DNA of 23,114 nt, taken from contig USHA01000028.1 of the NCBI GenBank assembly GCA_900554325.1, positions 1-23,114 on the forward strand, written 5' to 3'. Positions 1-8,159 of the stretch are shown here, in pieces. The stretch's first letter is position 1. Each line of letters starts with the position of its first letter. The stretch comes from an uncultured Collinsella sp. GTDB taxonomy: Bacteria > Actinomycetota > Coriobacteriia > Coriobacteriales > Coriobacteriaceae. Made by a program: the position numbers and the translations under genes. Under the pieces are notes generated by a model. That model ran no database searches and was not told where the DNA came from. It was given only the letters and a program-made list of their open reading frames with translations.

Positions 1-3
1 GAC

Positions 4-29
4 GGAAAGCACATTAAGTGCTTTCCTTT
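4..29 (+). repeat. 9-bp perfect hairpin, terminator-like or palindromic repeat unit
   Basis: Positions 4-12 (GGAAAGCAC) pair perfectly with 18-26 (GTGCTTTCC) across a 5-base loop, followed by TTT. It could terminate a gene lying before the window. The stem also shares the core GTGCTTTCC with the intergenic repeat units at 16433-16607 and 22420-22433, so it may instead be a lone member of that family. Confidence 0.45.
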
Positions 30-242
30 GCGTGCGGAACTCGCGACAAACTTAACCCCCGCCCTCAGCCCCGGAGACCCTCCCTGCCGTCACATTGTTC
101 AATCAGTTTTGCGGGCGTGCGCCGCTGCGCGGCTAGCCCGCATGCTCCTCGGCGGGGTTGGTCTGATGGATCTTGTTGAACTTCCGCCTTTGGCTCAAAT
201 GGAAACGGGGGGACGCATCTGCATCCCCCGTTTTTGTTGTGA
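30..242. other. Intergenic region with strong secondary structure, no convincing gene
   Basis: No reading frame here looks like a real protein. A compound hairpin lies at 111-141: GCGGGC/GCCCGC encloses GCCGC/GCGGC. A terminator follows at 205-235. The combination of a structured stretch and a terminator is compatible with a small RNA on the plus strand. I could not match it to RNase P RNA, tmRNA, 6S RNA or the SRP RNA core, so no RNA gene is called. Confidence 0.4.
205..235. terminator. Rho-independent terminator, probably bidirectional
   Basis: ACGGGGG at 205-211 pairs with CCCCCGT at 225-231, and TTTTT follows at 231-235 on the plus strand. The hairpin begins about 8 bases beyond the stop codon of the minus-strand phosphodiesterase gene, so it probably also ends that transcript, although the U-run in that direction is short. 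Confidence 0.65.
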
Positions 243-710
243 TTACTCTAGGTCAATAAACTTAGTGCTTAGGATCTTGCCGTCTTTTACTAGCATTCTG
301 GCCATGGTGGGGCCTCGGGTGCCTCTGGGGTAGCTGGCGCTGCCCGGGTTGAGGACTAAACAACGGCCCACTTGGGCTTCTTTGGTTACGTGGGTGTGAC
401 CATTGATGGCTACGTCTACGGATCCCACCGGAAGGTCTTCGCGGTAGTGGGCTACGGCGAATTTGAGGCCTTCGTAGGTAAAGAGCGCAAGACGGTCTAC
501 ATCGGGACCGTAGTCGCGGTAGTAATCGTTGTTGCCCAGTACGGCCCGCACGGGGGCGATGGTGCATAGGTGCTCGTAGTCCATCTCTGACGTGAGATCG
601 CCGGCGTGGATGATCAGGTCTGCGCCCTCAAGCTCATCCAAGAGCGCAGGCGATAAATAGCCGTGGGTGTCCGAGATGATGTCGATGCGCTTGGCGCTTG
701 CGCTGTTCAT
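243..710 (-). CDS. YfcE/MJ0936-type metallophosphoesterase
   Basis: A 155-residue single-domain calcineurin-like phosphodiesterase, predicted to be cytoplasmic. The metal-binding motifs appear in order: SDTHG (13-17), HAGD (35-38), GNND (59-62), AH (87-88), NGHTH (103-107) and NPGS (121-124). This is the pattern of the YfcE/MJ0936 family, whose members hydrolyse phosphodiesters using two metal ions, often Mn; the physiological substrate is usually unknown. An in-frame start 14 codons upstream exists, but the start at 710 is preceded by AAGGGA at good spacing and gives the usual family length. It stands alone, with a terminator on each side, and is probably transcribed separately from the two-component genes upstream. 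Confidence 0.9.
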   Translation of the reverse strand: MNSASAKRIDIISDTHGYLSPALLDELEGADLIIHAGDLTSEMDYEHLCTIAPVRAVLGNNDYYRDYGPDVDRLALFTYEGLKFAVAHYREDLPVGSVDVAINGHTHVTKEAQVGRCLVLNPGSASYPRGTRGPTMARMLVKDGKILSTKFIDLE

Positions 711-750
711 GGGATCCCTTCCGCAAAAAAACGATTCGGCAGATACATAC

Positions 751-800
751 AAAAAAGCCCCACGGCTCCGCAGACGATGGGTCTACAGGGCTGCGGGGCC
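751..800 (-). terminator. Rho-independent terminator after the response regulator gene
   Basis: On the minus strand GGCCCCGCAG near 800-791 pairs with the GTGGGGC segment near 763-757, and a run of six T follows (plus-strand AAAAAA at 751-756). It lies just past the stop codon of the LytTR regulator at 807 and overlaps the upstream region of the phosphodiesterase gene. Confidence 0.7.
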
Positions 801-806
801 AGTGTG

Positions 807-1523
807 CTAGAGACTCAGGGCCTTCTTGAGCGGCACGACGCGGCGGCGCGAAACCGGCACGCGTTCGTCGACGCCCGTAATGCCCAGCTGGATGGCGCCC
901 GAGGGCACCGTCTCCACATCCGTGACGCACGCCAAGTTGACGATATAGCGGCGGTGAACACGGAAGAAGCCAAAGTCGCAGAGCTTGGCCTCAAACTGCG
1001 CCAGCGAGGTCGTCGACAAAAAGCGATCATCGACGGTATAGATGCAGGAGTAATCGTCCTTGGCCATGATAAAGCGAATGTCGTCCACGGGAATGAGCAC
1101 CTTGCGGCCGCCCTTTTCCACCGGGATACGCTCGATGGTCACCTTGCTGTCCGTAACCGGCTTGGCGCGTTGCATGACCTTCTCGATCGCGCGATCCAAG
1201 CGAGCTTCCTCGACCGGCTTCATCAGATAATCGACGGCATCCACGTCGAATGCCTCGACCGCATGGTCACTATACGCAGTCACAAACACGATCGCCGGCG
1301 GATTTTTGAGCTTATGCAGCGCCTCGGCAAGTTGCAGGCCCGAGGCACCGGGCATCGAGATATCGAGAAACACGACATCTACGCGACTTTCCATAAGCAT
1401 CTCGATGGCGGAGCGGACGCTCGACGCCTCAGTGATCGTGCCGATCTTGCCCGTTTGCTCGAGCAGGAAGCGAAGCTCCGAGCGAGCCGGCGCCTCATCA
1501 TCCACAATCATCGCACGCAGCAT
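807..1523 (-). CDS. LytTR-family response regulator
   Basis: A 238-residue response regulator. The N-terminal receiver domain (about 1-120) has the acidic pair D8/D9, the phospho-acceptor Asp54 in FLDISMPG, the switch Thr82 and Lys102 in the MKP motif. The C-terminal LytTR DNA-binding domain (about 135-236) ends in the family-typical segment around RVHRRYIVN and VPVSRR. Such proteins bind direct repeats upstream of target promoters and are paired with LytS-type kinases, which fits the kinase encoded 72 bases upstream. A TTG seven codons further upstream is in frame, but ATG at 1523 starts exactly at the receiver domain and has AAAGG about 10 bases before it. Targets cannot be told from the sequence. 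Confidence 0.93.
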   Translation of the reverse strand: MLRAMIVDDEAPARSELRFLLEQTGKIGTITEASSVRSAIEMLMESRVDVVFLDISMPGASGLQLAEALHKLKNPPAIVFVTAYSDHAVEAFDVDAVDYLMKPVEEARLDRAIEKVMQRAKPVTDSKVTIERIPVEKGGRKVLIPVDDIRFIMAKDDYSCIYTVDDRFLSTTSLAQFEAKLCDFGFFRVHRRYIVNLACVTDVETVPSGAIQLGITGVDERVPVSRRRVVPLKKALSL

Positions 1524-1595
1524 AGGGATAAAACCTTTCGTCAACTAACTACGCCGGGCATCCGTCGCATGACGTTGAGCCCGTAGCCTTTTATT

Positions 1596-2939
1596 TTACT
1601 CTTGAATGTCAAAGATGCTCTCTGACAAATCAAGATGAAGGAGCACTTTGGTGCCCTTGCCCGGCGCCGATTCGACACGCGTATAGGAGTGCGGCCCATA
1701 AAAGCGATGGATGCGCTCCGAAATATTGTGCATGGCCACACCGGCGCCGCCACCCTGGGGAGAGCTGGCGTCGGGACGGGCAGAACGCTCGTCAAACAGT
1801 CTGGCGGCGGTACCCTCATCCATGCCCACGCCATTATCGGCCACGGCAATCAAGATTGCATCCTCGCCGTCTTGGTGAACGGTCACGTCGATCCTCAGGG
1901 CGTCGTCATCGCCCATACCATGACGCACGGCGTTCTCGACAATCGGCTGGATCACGAACGCCGGCACCAGCGTATCTTCCACGTCCTCGGACACATCGAA
2001 CGTCGCAAGCACGCGATCCTCGCCAAAGCGGGCCTTCTCAAAGGTAAGGTAGCGCTTGGTCTGTGCGACCTCGCGCGAGACCGGAATAAGCGATCCCGAG
2101 TTGTCGAGCGTGGCACGATAGAACGATGAGAACTCACGAAGCAGTTCGCGGGCCCGCAGCGGGTCGGTGCGCGTAAACGATGCAATGGTGTTCAGCGTGT
2201 TGAACAGGAAGTGCGGGTTAATCTGCGCCTGCAGCGCACGCACCTCGGCGCGCGCCGTGAGTTCCTTTTGCACCTCGAGCTCGTGGATGGCGAGCTGCGT
2301 GGACAAGATCTCGGCAAAGCCCGAGGCAAGCGCATACTGGGTACGGTCGACGGCGCGCGGGGTCTTGTAGTAGAACTTGAGCGTGCCGACGGTACGATCG
2401 CCCACCTTGATGGGGGCGATAATGCCGGCGGGGACTTGGTTGTGCGAGCCGTCCGAGCCCACGACATCCACCATACGGTTGAACGACTGCACGATGCCAT
2501 GTTCGATAACGTAGCGTGTGGCAAGCGTGTGGATGGGAGTATCGGGCAGCAGTTTTTCCTCAAACTCGCCCGCGCAGGCAAGCACGTTGTCCTCGTCGGT
2601 GATGGCCACCGTCATGGCGCGCGTCTCGGGCAAAATGCGCCGGCACACCAAACGCGCCGACTCCTGCGTCAGACCGCCCTTAATGTCCTCGAGCATGGCC
2701 GAGGCCACCGAGAGCGTCTCCTCGGTGTACTGGGAGCGCACCGAATCGGGATTGAGCGTCAAAAAGATAAAGATGCACAGAAAGATGCACAGCAGCGCGC
2801 AGGCAATCACCGTGGCGATCGGCTCGATACCGGTCACCAAGGCAAAAAAAAAGTACACCAGCACACAAATGGCGCAGGCAACGGCAATGATGCGAAAGAT
2901 TGATATTGAACTATCGCGCTGGGCGCGGCGGTCGATCAT
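1596..2939 (-). CDS. LytS-type sensor histidine kinase
   Basis: A 447-residue membrane kinase. Two hydrophobic segments (about 16-36 and 41-62) with a very short connection suggest a hairpin in the membrane and no large external sensor. Residues about 75-220 resemble a GAF domain, so the signal may be cytoplasmic. The His_kinase core has the phospho-acceptor His243 in QINPHFLFNTLN. The ATPase domain shows the N box (PIVENAVRHG, Asn336), DNGVGM (368-373) and GGGAGV (397-402). It should phosphorylate the LytTR regulator encoded next. Its ATG overlaps the TGA of the glycosyltransferase gene (ATGA), so translation of the two is probably coupled. Confidence 0.92.
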   Translation of the reverse strand: MIDRRAQRDSSISIFRIIAVACAICVLVYFFFALVTGIEPIATVIACALLCIFLCIFIFLTLNPDSVRSQYTEETLSVASAMLEDIKGGLTQESARLVCRRILPETRAMTVAITDEDNVLACAGEFEEKLLPDTPIHTLATRYVIEHGIVQSFNRMVDVVGSDGSHNQVPAGIIAPIKVGDRTVGTLKFYYKTPRAVDRTQYALASGFAEILSTQLAIHELEVQKELTARAEVRALQAQINPHFLFNTLNTIASFTRTDPLRARELLREFSSFYRATLDNSGSLIPVSREVAQTKRYLTFEKARFGEDRVLATFDVSEDVEDTLVPAFVIQPIVENAVRHGMGDDDALRIDVTVHQDGEDAILIAVADNGVGMDEGTAARLFDERSARPDASSPQGGGAGVAMHNISERIHRFYGPHSYTRVESAPGKGTKVLLHLDLSESIFDIQE

Positions 2940-4123
2940 TCGGCCCCCTCCAGGATACTGATCAGTTGTGCGTCACGCCAAAGCCCGTCCATGATCTTGG
3001 GCCAAAAGCTCTGGAAACGCAGGTAGCTTGCAGCGTTTTGGCGCGCATAGGCCTTTGCCTCGTCGATACCATGGCGCCAGATGCGCAGGTAGCCCTCATG
3101 CTCGCGGGTAAACACGCTGCGGACCATAGCGGTCTTGCGCACGCGGTCGTCGAGCTCGCGCGAAATCCACGGGCCCGGGTAGGGCATGAGCGATGCCGCC
3201 GTAACGGGAATGAGCTCCTTTTGATGCGCGGCGAATGTCAACTTGGCCCGTTCGTAGTACCAACGGTATACATCCTGCATAAAGCGCGGTGAGCGCTTTT
3301 CGGACTCCGGAGGCAGATGGCGCACGGTCCACTCGTTATCGAACCACACGTCGTAGCCAAACATGCGCATGTTAAAGAGGTAATCCAAGTCCTCGCCGCG
3401 GGTGATAAACGGGTCAAAGGCCACACGCGTAAAGGCGCGGGCGTGCAGGGCCATCAGGCCGCCGCACACGTAGTTGGAGCGCGAGATGCGGGTGCCCGAA
3501 AGCGCCTTTTTCATCCAACGGTTGAACTCGATGCGCTTGGTCCACCAACGATGGCAGATGCCCGCCTTGTCCGTGGGAGCCAGCGGCGAGCCGTCGCGAT
3601 CGTAGAAATAGCCGCTCTTGACCAAGATCGGCAAGCCCTGACGCGTCTGCTGCCCCAACGCATAGGTCGCGCGCTTCATAAAGTCGGCGTCGATGACAGT
3701 CTCATCGTCATCCAAGAAGATAACCGCGTCATGCCCCAGCACAGCGGCGCAGGCTAGCCCCATATTGCGGATGGCACCGTAGCCTCGCAGGCTCACGCAC
3801 TCGCCCGAACCCTTGGGCGCGATCTGAGCAACCCGGTCTGCGATGCGCGAGGCCTGGGTGTTGGTGACAACGGTGACCTTGAGCGTGGGATGCGCGTCGA
3901 CAATCTCGTGCACGCGCAGCGACACATCGGCTGTGGCAGAAACGGGACAGACCACCAAAAGGATGATGCGCGGGATGTCACGTACCTGCTCAAGCGAGGC
4001 CAGGCAGCGGTCGAGTTCGGGATTGTCGGCGTTGAGTCGCGTCGAATGGTCATAGGTGCCAGGGGCGTTTGCGCAAGCGTCATCGCCCGCCCAATACGTT
4101 GGAATCACGACTGTGGCGTTCAT
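2936..4123 (-). CDS. Family 2 glycosyltransferase
   Basis: A 395-residue GT-A-fold glycosyltransferase. It begins with the nucleotide-sugar-binding strand (MNATVVIPTYWAG), has the metal-binding acidic motif FLDDDE (136-141) and an RGEDLDYLF motif (242-250) that fits the catalytic-base region of GT2 enzymes. There is no membrane segment, so it should act in the cytoplasm, probably on an envelope glycan or polyprenyl-linked acceptor; the sugar cannot be deduced. The start at 4123 has a purine-rich ribosome site (GGGAGGGTAAGG). It is the first gene of a three-gene set with the LytS kinase and LytTR regulator, to which it is joined by a 4-base overlap. That pairing is unusual and hints that the two-component system responds to envelope state. 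Confidence 0.88.
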   Translation of the reverse strand: MNATVVIPTYWAGDDACANAPGTYDHSTRLNADNPELDRCLASLEQVRDIPRIILLVVCPVSATADVSLRVHEIVDAHPTLKVTVVTNTQASRIADRVAQIAPKGSGECVSLRGYGAIRNMGLACAAVLGHDAVIFLDDDETVIDADFMKRATYALGQQTRQGLPILVKSGYFYDRDGSPLAPTDKAGICHRWWTKRIEFNRWMKKALSGTRISRSNYVCGGLMALHARAFTRVAFDPFITRGEDLDYLFNMRMFGYDVWFDNEWTVRHLPPESEKRSPRFMQDVYRWYYERAKLTFAAHQKELIPVTAASLMPYPGPWISRELDDRVRKTAMVRSVFTREHEGYLRIWRHGIDEAKAYARQNAASYLRFQSFWPKIMDGLWRDAQLISILEGAE

Positions 4124-4142
4124 GCCTTACCCTCCCTGCAAC

Positions 4143-4183
4143 ACAAAAACGGGACGCCGCCAAACACAGGCGACGCCCCGCGA
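4143..4183 (-). terminator. Rho-independent terminator after the MFS gene
   Basis: On the minus strand a GC-rich stem (CGGGGCGTCGCC with GGCGGCGTCCCG, a 7-base loop) is followed by TTTTTG. It lies between the MFS gene and the start of the glycosyltransferase gene. The remaining bases to 4294 hold nothing else that I recognise. Confidence 0.8.
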
Positions 4184-4294
4184 CCTAGCTGATTCCATCA
4201 TACCCACTTGGGCAAATCATTGCTCGCAAGTCGCAATGTTTATTGCGGATAACCCCAAAAGAGTACCGTGGACAGGCACAATAGCCGCTCGCTC

Positions 4295-5554
4295 CTATGC
4301 GGCATGCTCTGCTGCCCGAGTCATGCGGGACAGGCGAACCAGCAGCATAAAGCCAACGATCAGCAGCACGCCAATAGAAAGGACGCCCAGCGACGGGTTG
4401 CCGGTCAGCGAGGTAACGACCGACACTAGGAAGGTACCCATGACGCTTGCATAACGACCAAAGATGTCAAAGAAGCCGTAGTACTCGTTGGACTTTTCCT
4501 TGGGGATAATGCGACCAAAGTAGCTACGGCTGAGCGCCTGCACGCCGCCCTGGAACAGGCCGACCATAATGGCAAGCACCCAGAACTCAAAGGCGGTCTT
4601 TAGGAAGAACGCGGCGAACAGCACAATGCCCATGTAGGCGGCGACCGCCACCAGGATCATGTTGAGCGTGCCCACGCGTCCGGCGAGCTTGCCGTAGATG
4701 ATGGCGGACGGAAAGGCCACGAACTGCGTAACGAGCAGCGCCAGTACCAGCTGGGTCGAATCGATGCCCAAAGCCGAGCCGTAGCTGGTAGCCATGGAAA
4801 TGACCGTGTGGACGCCATCGATATAGAAGAAGAACGCAATCATGTAGACCAGCACGGTCTTGTTGTGGGCGATCTCGCGCATGGTGTGTCCGACCTCGGA
4901 GAACACACCGCCAACGATGTGGCCGATGGTGTCCTCGGGACCGCGCTCGCGACCATACTTTTGCTTATAGGTGTGAATGAGCGGCAGGGTAAAGATGAGC
5001 CACCAGGCACCAGTGATGATAAAAGACAGACGCGTTGCCAGCATGGTGGGGACGCCAAGAGCGGGGCCACCCATGATGAGCGCCAGGCAGATGACGAACG
5101 GCACGGTGGAACCGATGTAGCCCCAGGCATAACCCGAGCTGGACACGGCGTCCATGCGCTCGTCGGTGGTAACGTCGGGCAGCATGGCGTCGTAGAACGT
5201 CATAGAAGAGTTAAGGCCGATGGTGCACAGCACGTACACGGTCAAAAATGCCATGGCGGACATTGGGATAGCCTGCGCCAGGCAAAGAACCAGGCCCGTG
5301 AGGAAAAAGCCCAAGAAGAACTTGATTTTGTTGCCAGCGTAGTCGGCAAGTGCGCCCAGAATGGGCATGAGCATGGCGATGACCAGCGAGGCGATCGTCT
5401 GTGCATTGCCCCAGGCGACCACCAGGTCGGCCGAGGAAGCGCCGGTATTGATGGCGTTAAAGTAAATGGGCACCACCGAGGTATTGAGCAGCACGAGGGC
5501 CGAATTGCCCACATCATACATAACCCAGTTACGCTCGAGCTTGGTGTATTTCAT
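4295..5554 (-). CDS. UMF1/Atg22-like MFS transporter
   Basis: A 419-residue integral membrane protein with about 12 hydrophobic segments split into two halves by a charged central loop (about 190-225, around HTYKQKYGRERGPEDT). The N-terminus YDVGNSA, the segment SSSGYAWGYIGS and the later QALSRSYFGRIIP are characteristic of the UMF1 (Atg22-like) branch of the major facilitator superfamily. Members are thought to export or import small metabolites such as amino acids, but few bacterial ones have known substrates. The start has GAAGGG upstream at acceptable spacing. It is followed by its own terminator and preceded by a 101-base gap, so it may be monocistronic. Confidence 0.88.
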   Translation of the reverse strand: MKYTKLERNWVMYDVGNSALVLLNTSVVPIYFNAINTGASSADLVVAWGNAQTIASLVIAMLMPILGALADYAGNKIKFFLGFFLTGLVLCLAQAIPMSAMAFLTVYVLCTIGLNSSMTFYDAMLPDVTTDERMDAVSSSGYAWGYIGSTVPFVICLALIMGGPALGVPTMLATRLSFIITGAWWLIFTLPLIHTYKQKYGRERGPEDTIGHIVGGVFSEVGHTMREIAHNKTVLVYMIAFFFYIDGVHTVISMATSYGSALGIDSTQLVLALLVTQFVAFPSAIIYGKLAGRVGTLNMILVAVAAYMGIVLFAAFFLKTAFEFWVLAIMVGLFQGGVQALSRSYFGRIIPKEKSNEYYGFFDIFGRYASVMGTFLVSVVTSLTGNPSLGVLSIGVLLIVGFMLLVRLSRMTRAAEHAA

Positions 5555-5655
5555 GGACAGAGACCCTTCGTATTCGCCCGATATGCAGTTAGCTCATCGT
5601 ACCCCAATTGTCCAGAACCGCCGGTAAGGATTCGGCAAAGGGGCACGCACGGGCC

Positions 5656-6600
5656 CTATTCCTCGCGGTCGAACTCCTCATCGGCATTGAGCACGCGACC
5701 GCTGTAGTTGACGTGACTGGTCACGGCATCCATGTCACCGGTCTCGATAAAACGTGCGACCGTGCACTCGTAATCGAGCAGCGCGCGGTCAAAGACCTCG
5801 GGGAAACTCTCATTCGAGACCTCATCGGTAAAGGGATTCTTCCACGCCAGATGACCCAGATTGCCAGTGCGCTCGGGCAGCTCCGTCGTCACGCGATGGG
5901 CAAGGCCGTCGAGCAGCGAGTAGTCATGCACCAACCCCTCAACCAGCGAGATCGCGCGCGTCTTTACGGAGCCGGCCGGCTCAATCGCACGGTAAAGTCG
6001 CTGCATATTGGCAACGGCAGCACCGTACTCCCCCGCCGGAATGTCAATGCCGTACACGCGTCCGGCAACATAGCTCATCAGCACGCCGGCCACGCGACTG
6101 ATGCGATCGGTGGTGACGATCTCGCCCGCCGGCGGGTAATCGTCGACCGTAGCGCCATCGCGCTTAAGCTGCAGCATCAGTACATCCAGGTCGCTCTCGA
6201 TCACAGCATGGACCTGGCTGCTCGAATCCTCAAGCTCTGAATCGGACTCCACGATGCCAAACTGCTGCTCATAGACAAAGGGATGGGCGTTGCGGTCGAG
6301 CACGTAATGAGACAGCAGGCCCAACGCAAAGGCACGGCCCAAGTTGGCGTCGCGCGGCAGCAGATGCGACACGCCGTCGCGCAGGCACGCGAACTGGCGA
6401 GACATGCGCGAGCGATGCATGACCTGCGCCAGCAGCGTGCAGTCGGAAACACGCGGTGTCAGAATGTGAAAGAAAAACGGGTCGGGGCCTTGGTTGCCCA
6501 AGATAAAGGCAATGCGCTCTTCATCGGACGTGATGACGCCCTGCGGAAGACGGTCGATGCTTTCCTCGCCAAACAGATGATGGGTGATAAGCGCGGGCAT
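5656..6600 (-). CDS. Zinc-dependent phospholipase C-like protein
   Basis: A 314-residue protein related to the zinc-dependent phospholipase C/S1-P1 nuclease fold found in many Firmicutes and Actinobacteria. Likely metal ligands include His7 and His8 (THHLFG), Asp40 (GPDPFFFH), His98 and Asp102 (LLSHYVLDRNAHP), His106, and His131 with Glu135 (HAVIESDLD). There is no signal peptide, unlike secreted clostridial phospholipase C, so it is probably cytoplasmic and its true substrate is unknown. An in-frame start 10 codons upstream exists, but ATG at 6600 has AAAGGATC just upstream and begins at the conserved segment. The C-terminus is acidic and ends in DREE. Confidence 0.82.
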   Translation of the reverse strand: MPALITHHLFGEESIDRLPQGVITSDEERIAFILGNQGPDPFFFHILTPRVSDCTLLAQVMHRSRMSRQFACLRDGVSHLLPRDANLGRAFALGLLSHYVLDRNAHPFVYEQQFGIVESDSELEDSSSQVHAVIESDLDVLMLQLKRDGATVDDYPPAGEIVTTDRISRVAGVLMSYVAGRVYGIDIPAGEYGAAVANMQRLYRAIEPAGSVKTRAISLVEGLVHDYSLLDGLAHRVTTELPERTGNLGHLAWKNPFTDEVSNESFPEVFDRALLDYECTVARFIETGDMDAVTSHVNYSGRVLNADEEFDREE

Positions 6601-6898
6601 AATGATCCTTTCGATTTCATTCGATGCCACCCATTATGCCCACCGCGCGCCCATGCCAAACCCGCGGTGGTAAACGGCGCATCGCATGCTGTATGCGACG
6701 ACCATTCCCCTTCGCCGCAAAAACAGAATGAAAGCTTAATATCATCCCGCTCGTGCGCCGAAGCAACTGTTTGCCCGTCGATGCGGTAAGGCATTAATGG
6801 TCTACTATTTCAATACACGCGTCTTCATGCTGTATCAATGAGAAGATCACGTATATCGCAAAGCAGTTCAAGCAACCCGGCGTCGTTCGGAGGCATCC
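6601..6898. promoter_or_regulatory. Divergent intergenic region with an 8-bp inverted repeat
   Basis: This 298-base gap separates the phospholipase-like gene (minus) from the PucR-type gene (plus), so promoters for both should lie here. The clearest structure is CCACCGCG at 6640-6647, which pairs perfectly with CGCGGTGG at 6663-6670. It lies about 40 bases upstream of the minus-strand start and lacks a T run, so it is more likely an operator or leader hairpin than a terminator. The ribosome site CGGAGG precedes the ATG at 6899. A promoter-like pair TTGCCC-17-TTAATG near 6774-6802 is only a weak match. Confidence 0.35.
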
Positions 6899-8044
6899 AT
6901 GATTACCGTTGCCGACATTTTGGCCTTACCGGCATTCGAGCGGATTGATTTAGTCGCACCCATCGAAGATGCCGGGGAGCACCGCGTCTACAACGTTGGT
7001 ATCTTAGACTGCCCTCCTTCAATCAACGACTACAGCGCATACATGCCCGGCGAGTTCATTCTCACCAATCTTGGTTTTTGCTATGAAGACCCCGACCTAT
7101 CCGACGCGTCGCTCATTGCCATGATTGAAAGGCGTGTCGCAGCCATTGCCGTTAAACGTGTGTACTCGCCATGTTTTACCGATGCAGTCGCCCAAGCAAG
7201 TGTACGCATGGGCGTCCCGGTATATCTCTATTCCGGCGCTTACCATGAGCGCGTCGCATTCGAGTCGCTCAACCTCTTGCAGCGCGATCTCGACGCATCC
7301 GACAAAAGCGACGCAGTCGACACGCTCCTATCGGGAAAGCCAAAAGCCCAAGTAAGACAAGAGATCAACAAGTTGGCGGGCCTTACCGGATCGACGATGC
7401 GCTGCATTGCCATCTCTGCCGAAAAAGATGATCGCTGCTCACTGTACGCAATTCAAGACACCCTCAACGATTTTCTGGACTCGTTTCGACAGCGACACGA
7501 GGATGTCCAAAACGCATGCGCGTTTCGCTACCACGATGCGCTGCTCGTTTTCGTCTCGTATGCCACCGATAAACAGCACGAGGGCGTCTTCTGTGACCTA
7601 GAAAATGCCATTCGAGGAGTTGGCGTCAACTACTGCGGCATAGGCGACCTGGTGCCCCTCGGCGAGGCAGATATCTCCATTCGTCAGGCAACAATCCTTC
7701 TCAATGAAGCCCATCTGAGCGGAACGCGCAGACTTGAGTGGTCGGATCTGTCCATGGGCGCCTTCTCGTATGCAGCGCAGACCAACCCCATGTTCGAGCG
7801 CACCGCGCAAGGTTTTCGCCACCGCATCGAAAGCTACGACACACAAAACTCTACCGAACTGGTCCAAACGGCACGTGCCTTTGTGCACTGCAGCGGCGAC
7901 ATCATCGACACCGCCGATCGCCTACACCAACACCCCAACACCGTCCGATATCGGTTGCGGCGTATTCGAGCACTCCTCGACATGGGCGATTCACACGACC
8001 GCGAGCTGCTCGTATTCCTTTCCCTCACTTTCCTCAGCAGATAG
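6899..8044 (+). CDS. PucR-family transcriptional regulator
   Basis: A 381-residue regulator. The N-terminal PucR domain (about 1-125) starts with the typical MITVADILALPAF and contains MPGEFILTNLGF. The C-terminal PucR helix-turn-helix domain (about 315-377) contains TADRLHQHPNTVRYRLRRI, the family signature. PucR proteins usually activate purine, amino-acid or other nitrogen-compound catabolic genes in response to a small ligand. This gene lies directly upstream of, and on the same strand as, the transcarbamylase/transporter/deiminase genes, so it is the obvious candidate regulator of that locus. GGAGG six bases before the ATG supports the start. Its AT-containing codon use differs from the strongly GC3-biased gene that follows. 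Confidence 0.9.
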   Translation: MITVADILALPAFERIDLVAPIEDAGEHRVYNVGILDCPPSINDYSAYMPGEFILTNLGFCYEDPDLSDASLIAMIERRVAAIAVKRVYSPCFTDAVAQASVRMGVPVYLYSGAYHERVAFESLNLLQRDLDASDKSDAVDTLLSGKPKAQVRQEINKLAGLTGSTMRCIAISAEKDDRCSLYAIQDTLNDFLDSFRQRHEDVQNACAFRYHDALLVFVSYATDKQHEGVFCDLENAIRGVGVNYCGIGDLVPLGEADISIRQATILLNEAHLSGTRRLEWSDLSMGAFSYAAQTNPMFERTAQGFRHRIESYDTQNSTELVQTARAFVHCSGDIIDTADRLHQHPNTVRYRLRRIRALLDMGDSHDRELLVFLSLTFLSR

Positions 8045-8046
8045 TG

Positions 8047-8058
8047 CGAGTTAACTCG
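8047..8058. repeat. 12-base perfect palindrome
   Basis: CGAGTTAACTCG begins 3 bases after the PucR stop codon. It is a perfect palindrome with no T run close enough to be a convincing terminator. It may be a regulator site or a chance event. Confidence 0.35.
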
Positions 8059-8098
8059 AATCGTCATTTTTCACAAAACAACTCCGAATACGCTCGGA

Positions 8099-8150
8099 CA
8101 ATTGGCCTTGCAAGCCGCCAATTGCTCACGAATAACAATTCATTTGTAAA
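8099..8150 (+). promoter_or_regulatory. Candidate promoter and operator of the transcarbamylase locus
   Basis: An inverted repeat, CAATTGGC (8099-8106) and GCCAATTG (8117-8124), has a 10-base centre. Its right arm overlaps a possible -35 element TTGCTC (8122-8127), followed after 17 bases by TGTAAA (8145-8150) as a possible -10. The surrounding 8080-8160 stretch is clearly AT-rich against its neighbours. A dyad touching the -35 box, just downstream of a PucR-type gene, is a sensible PucR binding site, but that link is inference. Confidence 0.4.
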
Positions 8151-8159
8151 AAATAACAA

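Noticed and set aside
28..333. Plus-strand frame of 101 codons at the left end
   Set aside because: It crosses a terminator and runs antisense into the phosphodiesterase gene; its composition is unlike a protein and it has no ribosome site.
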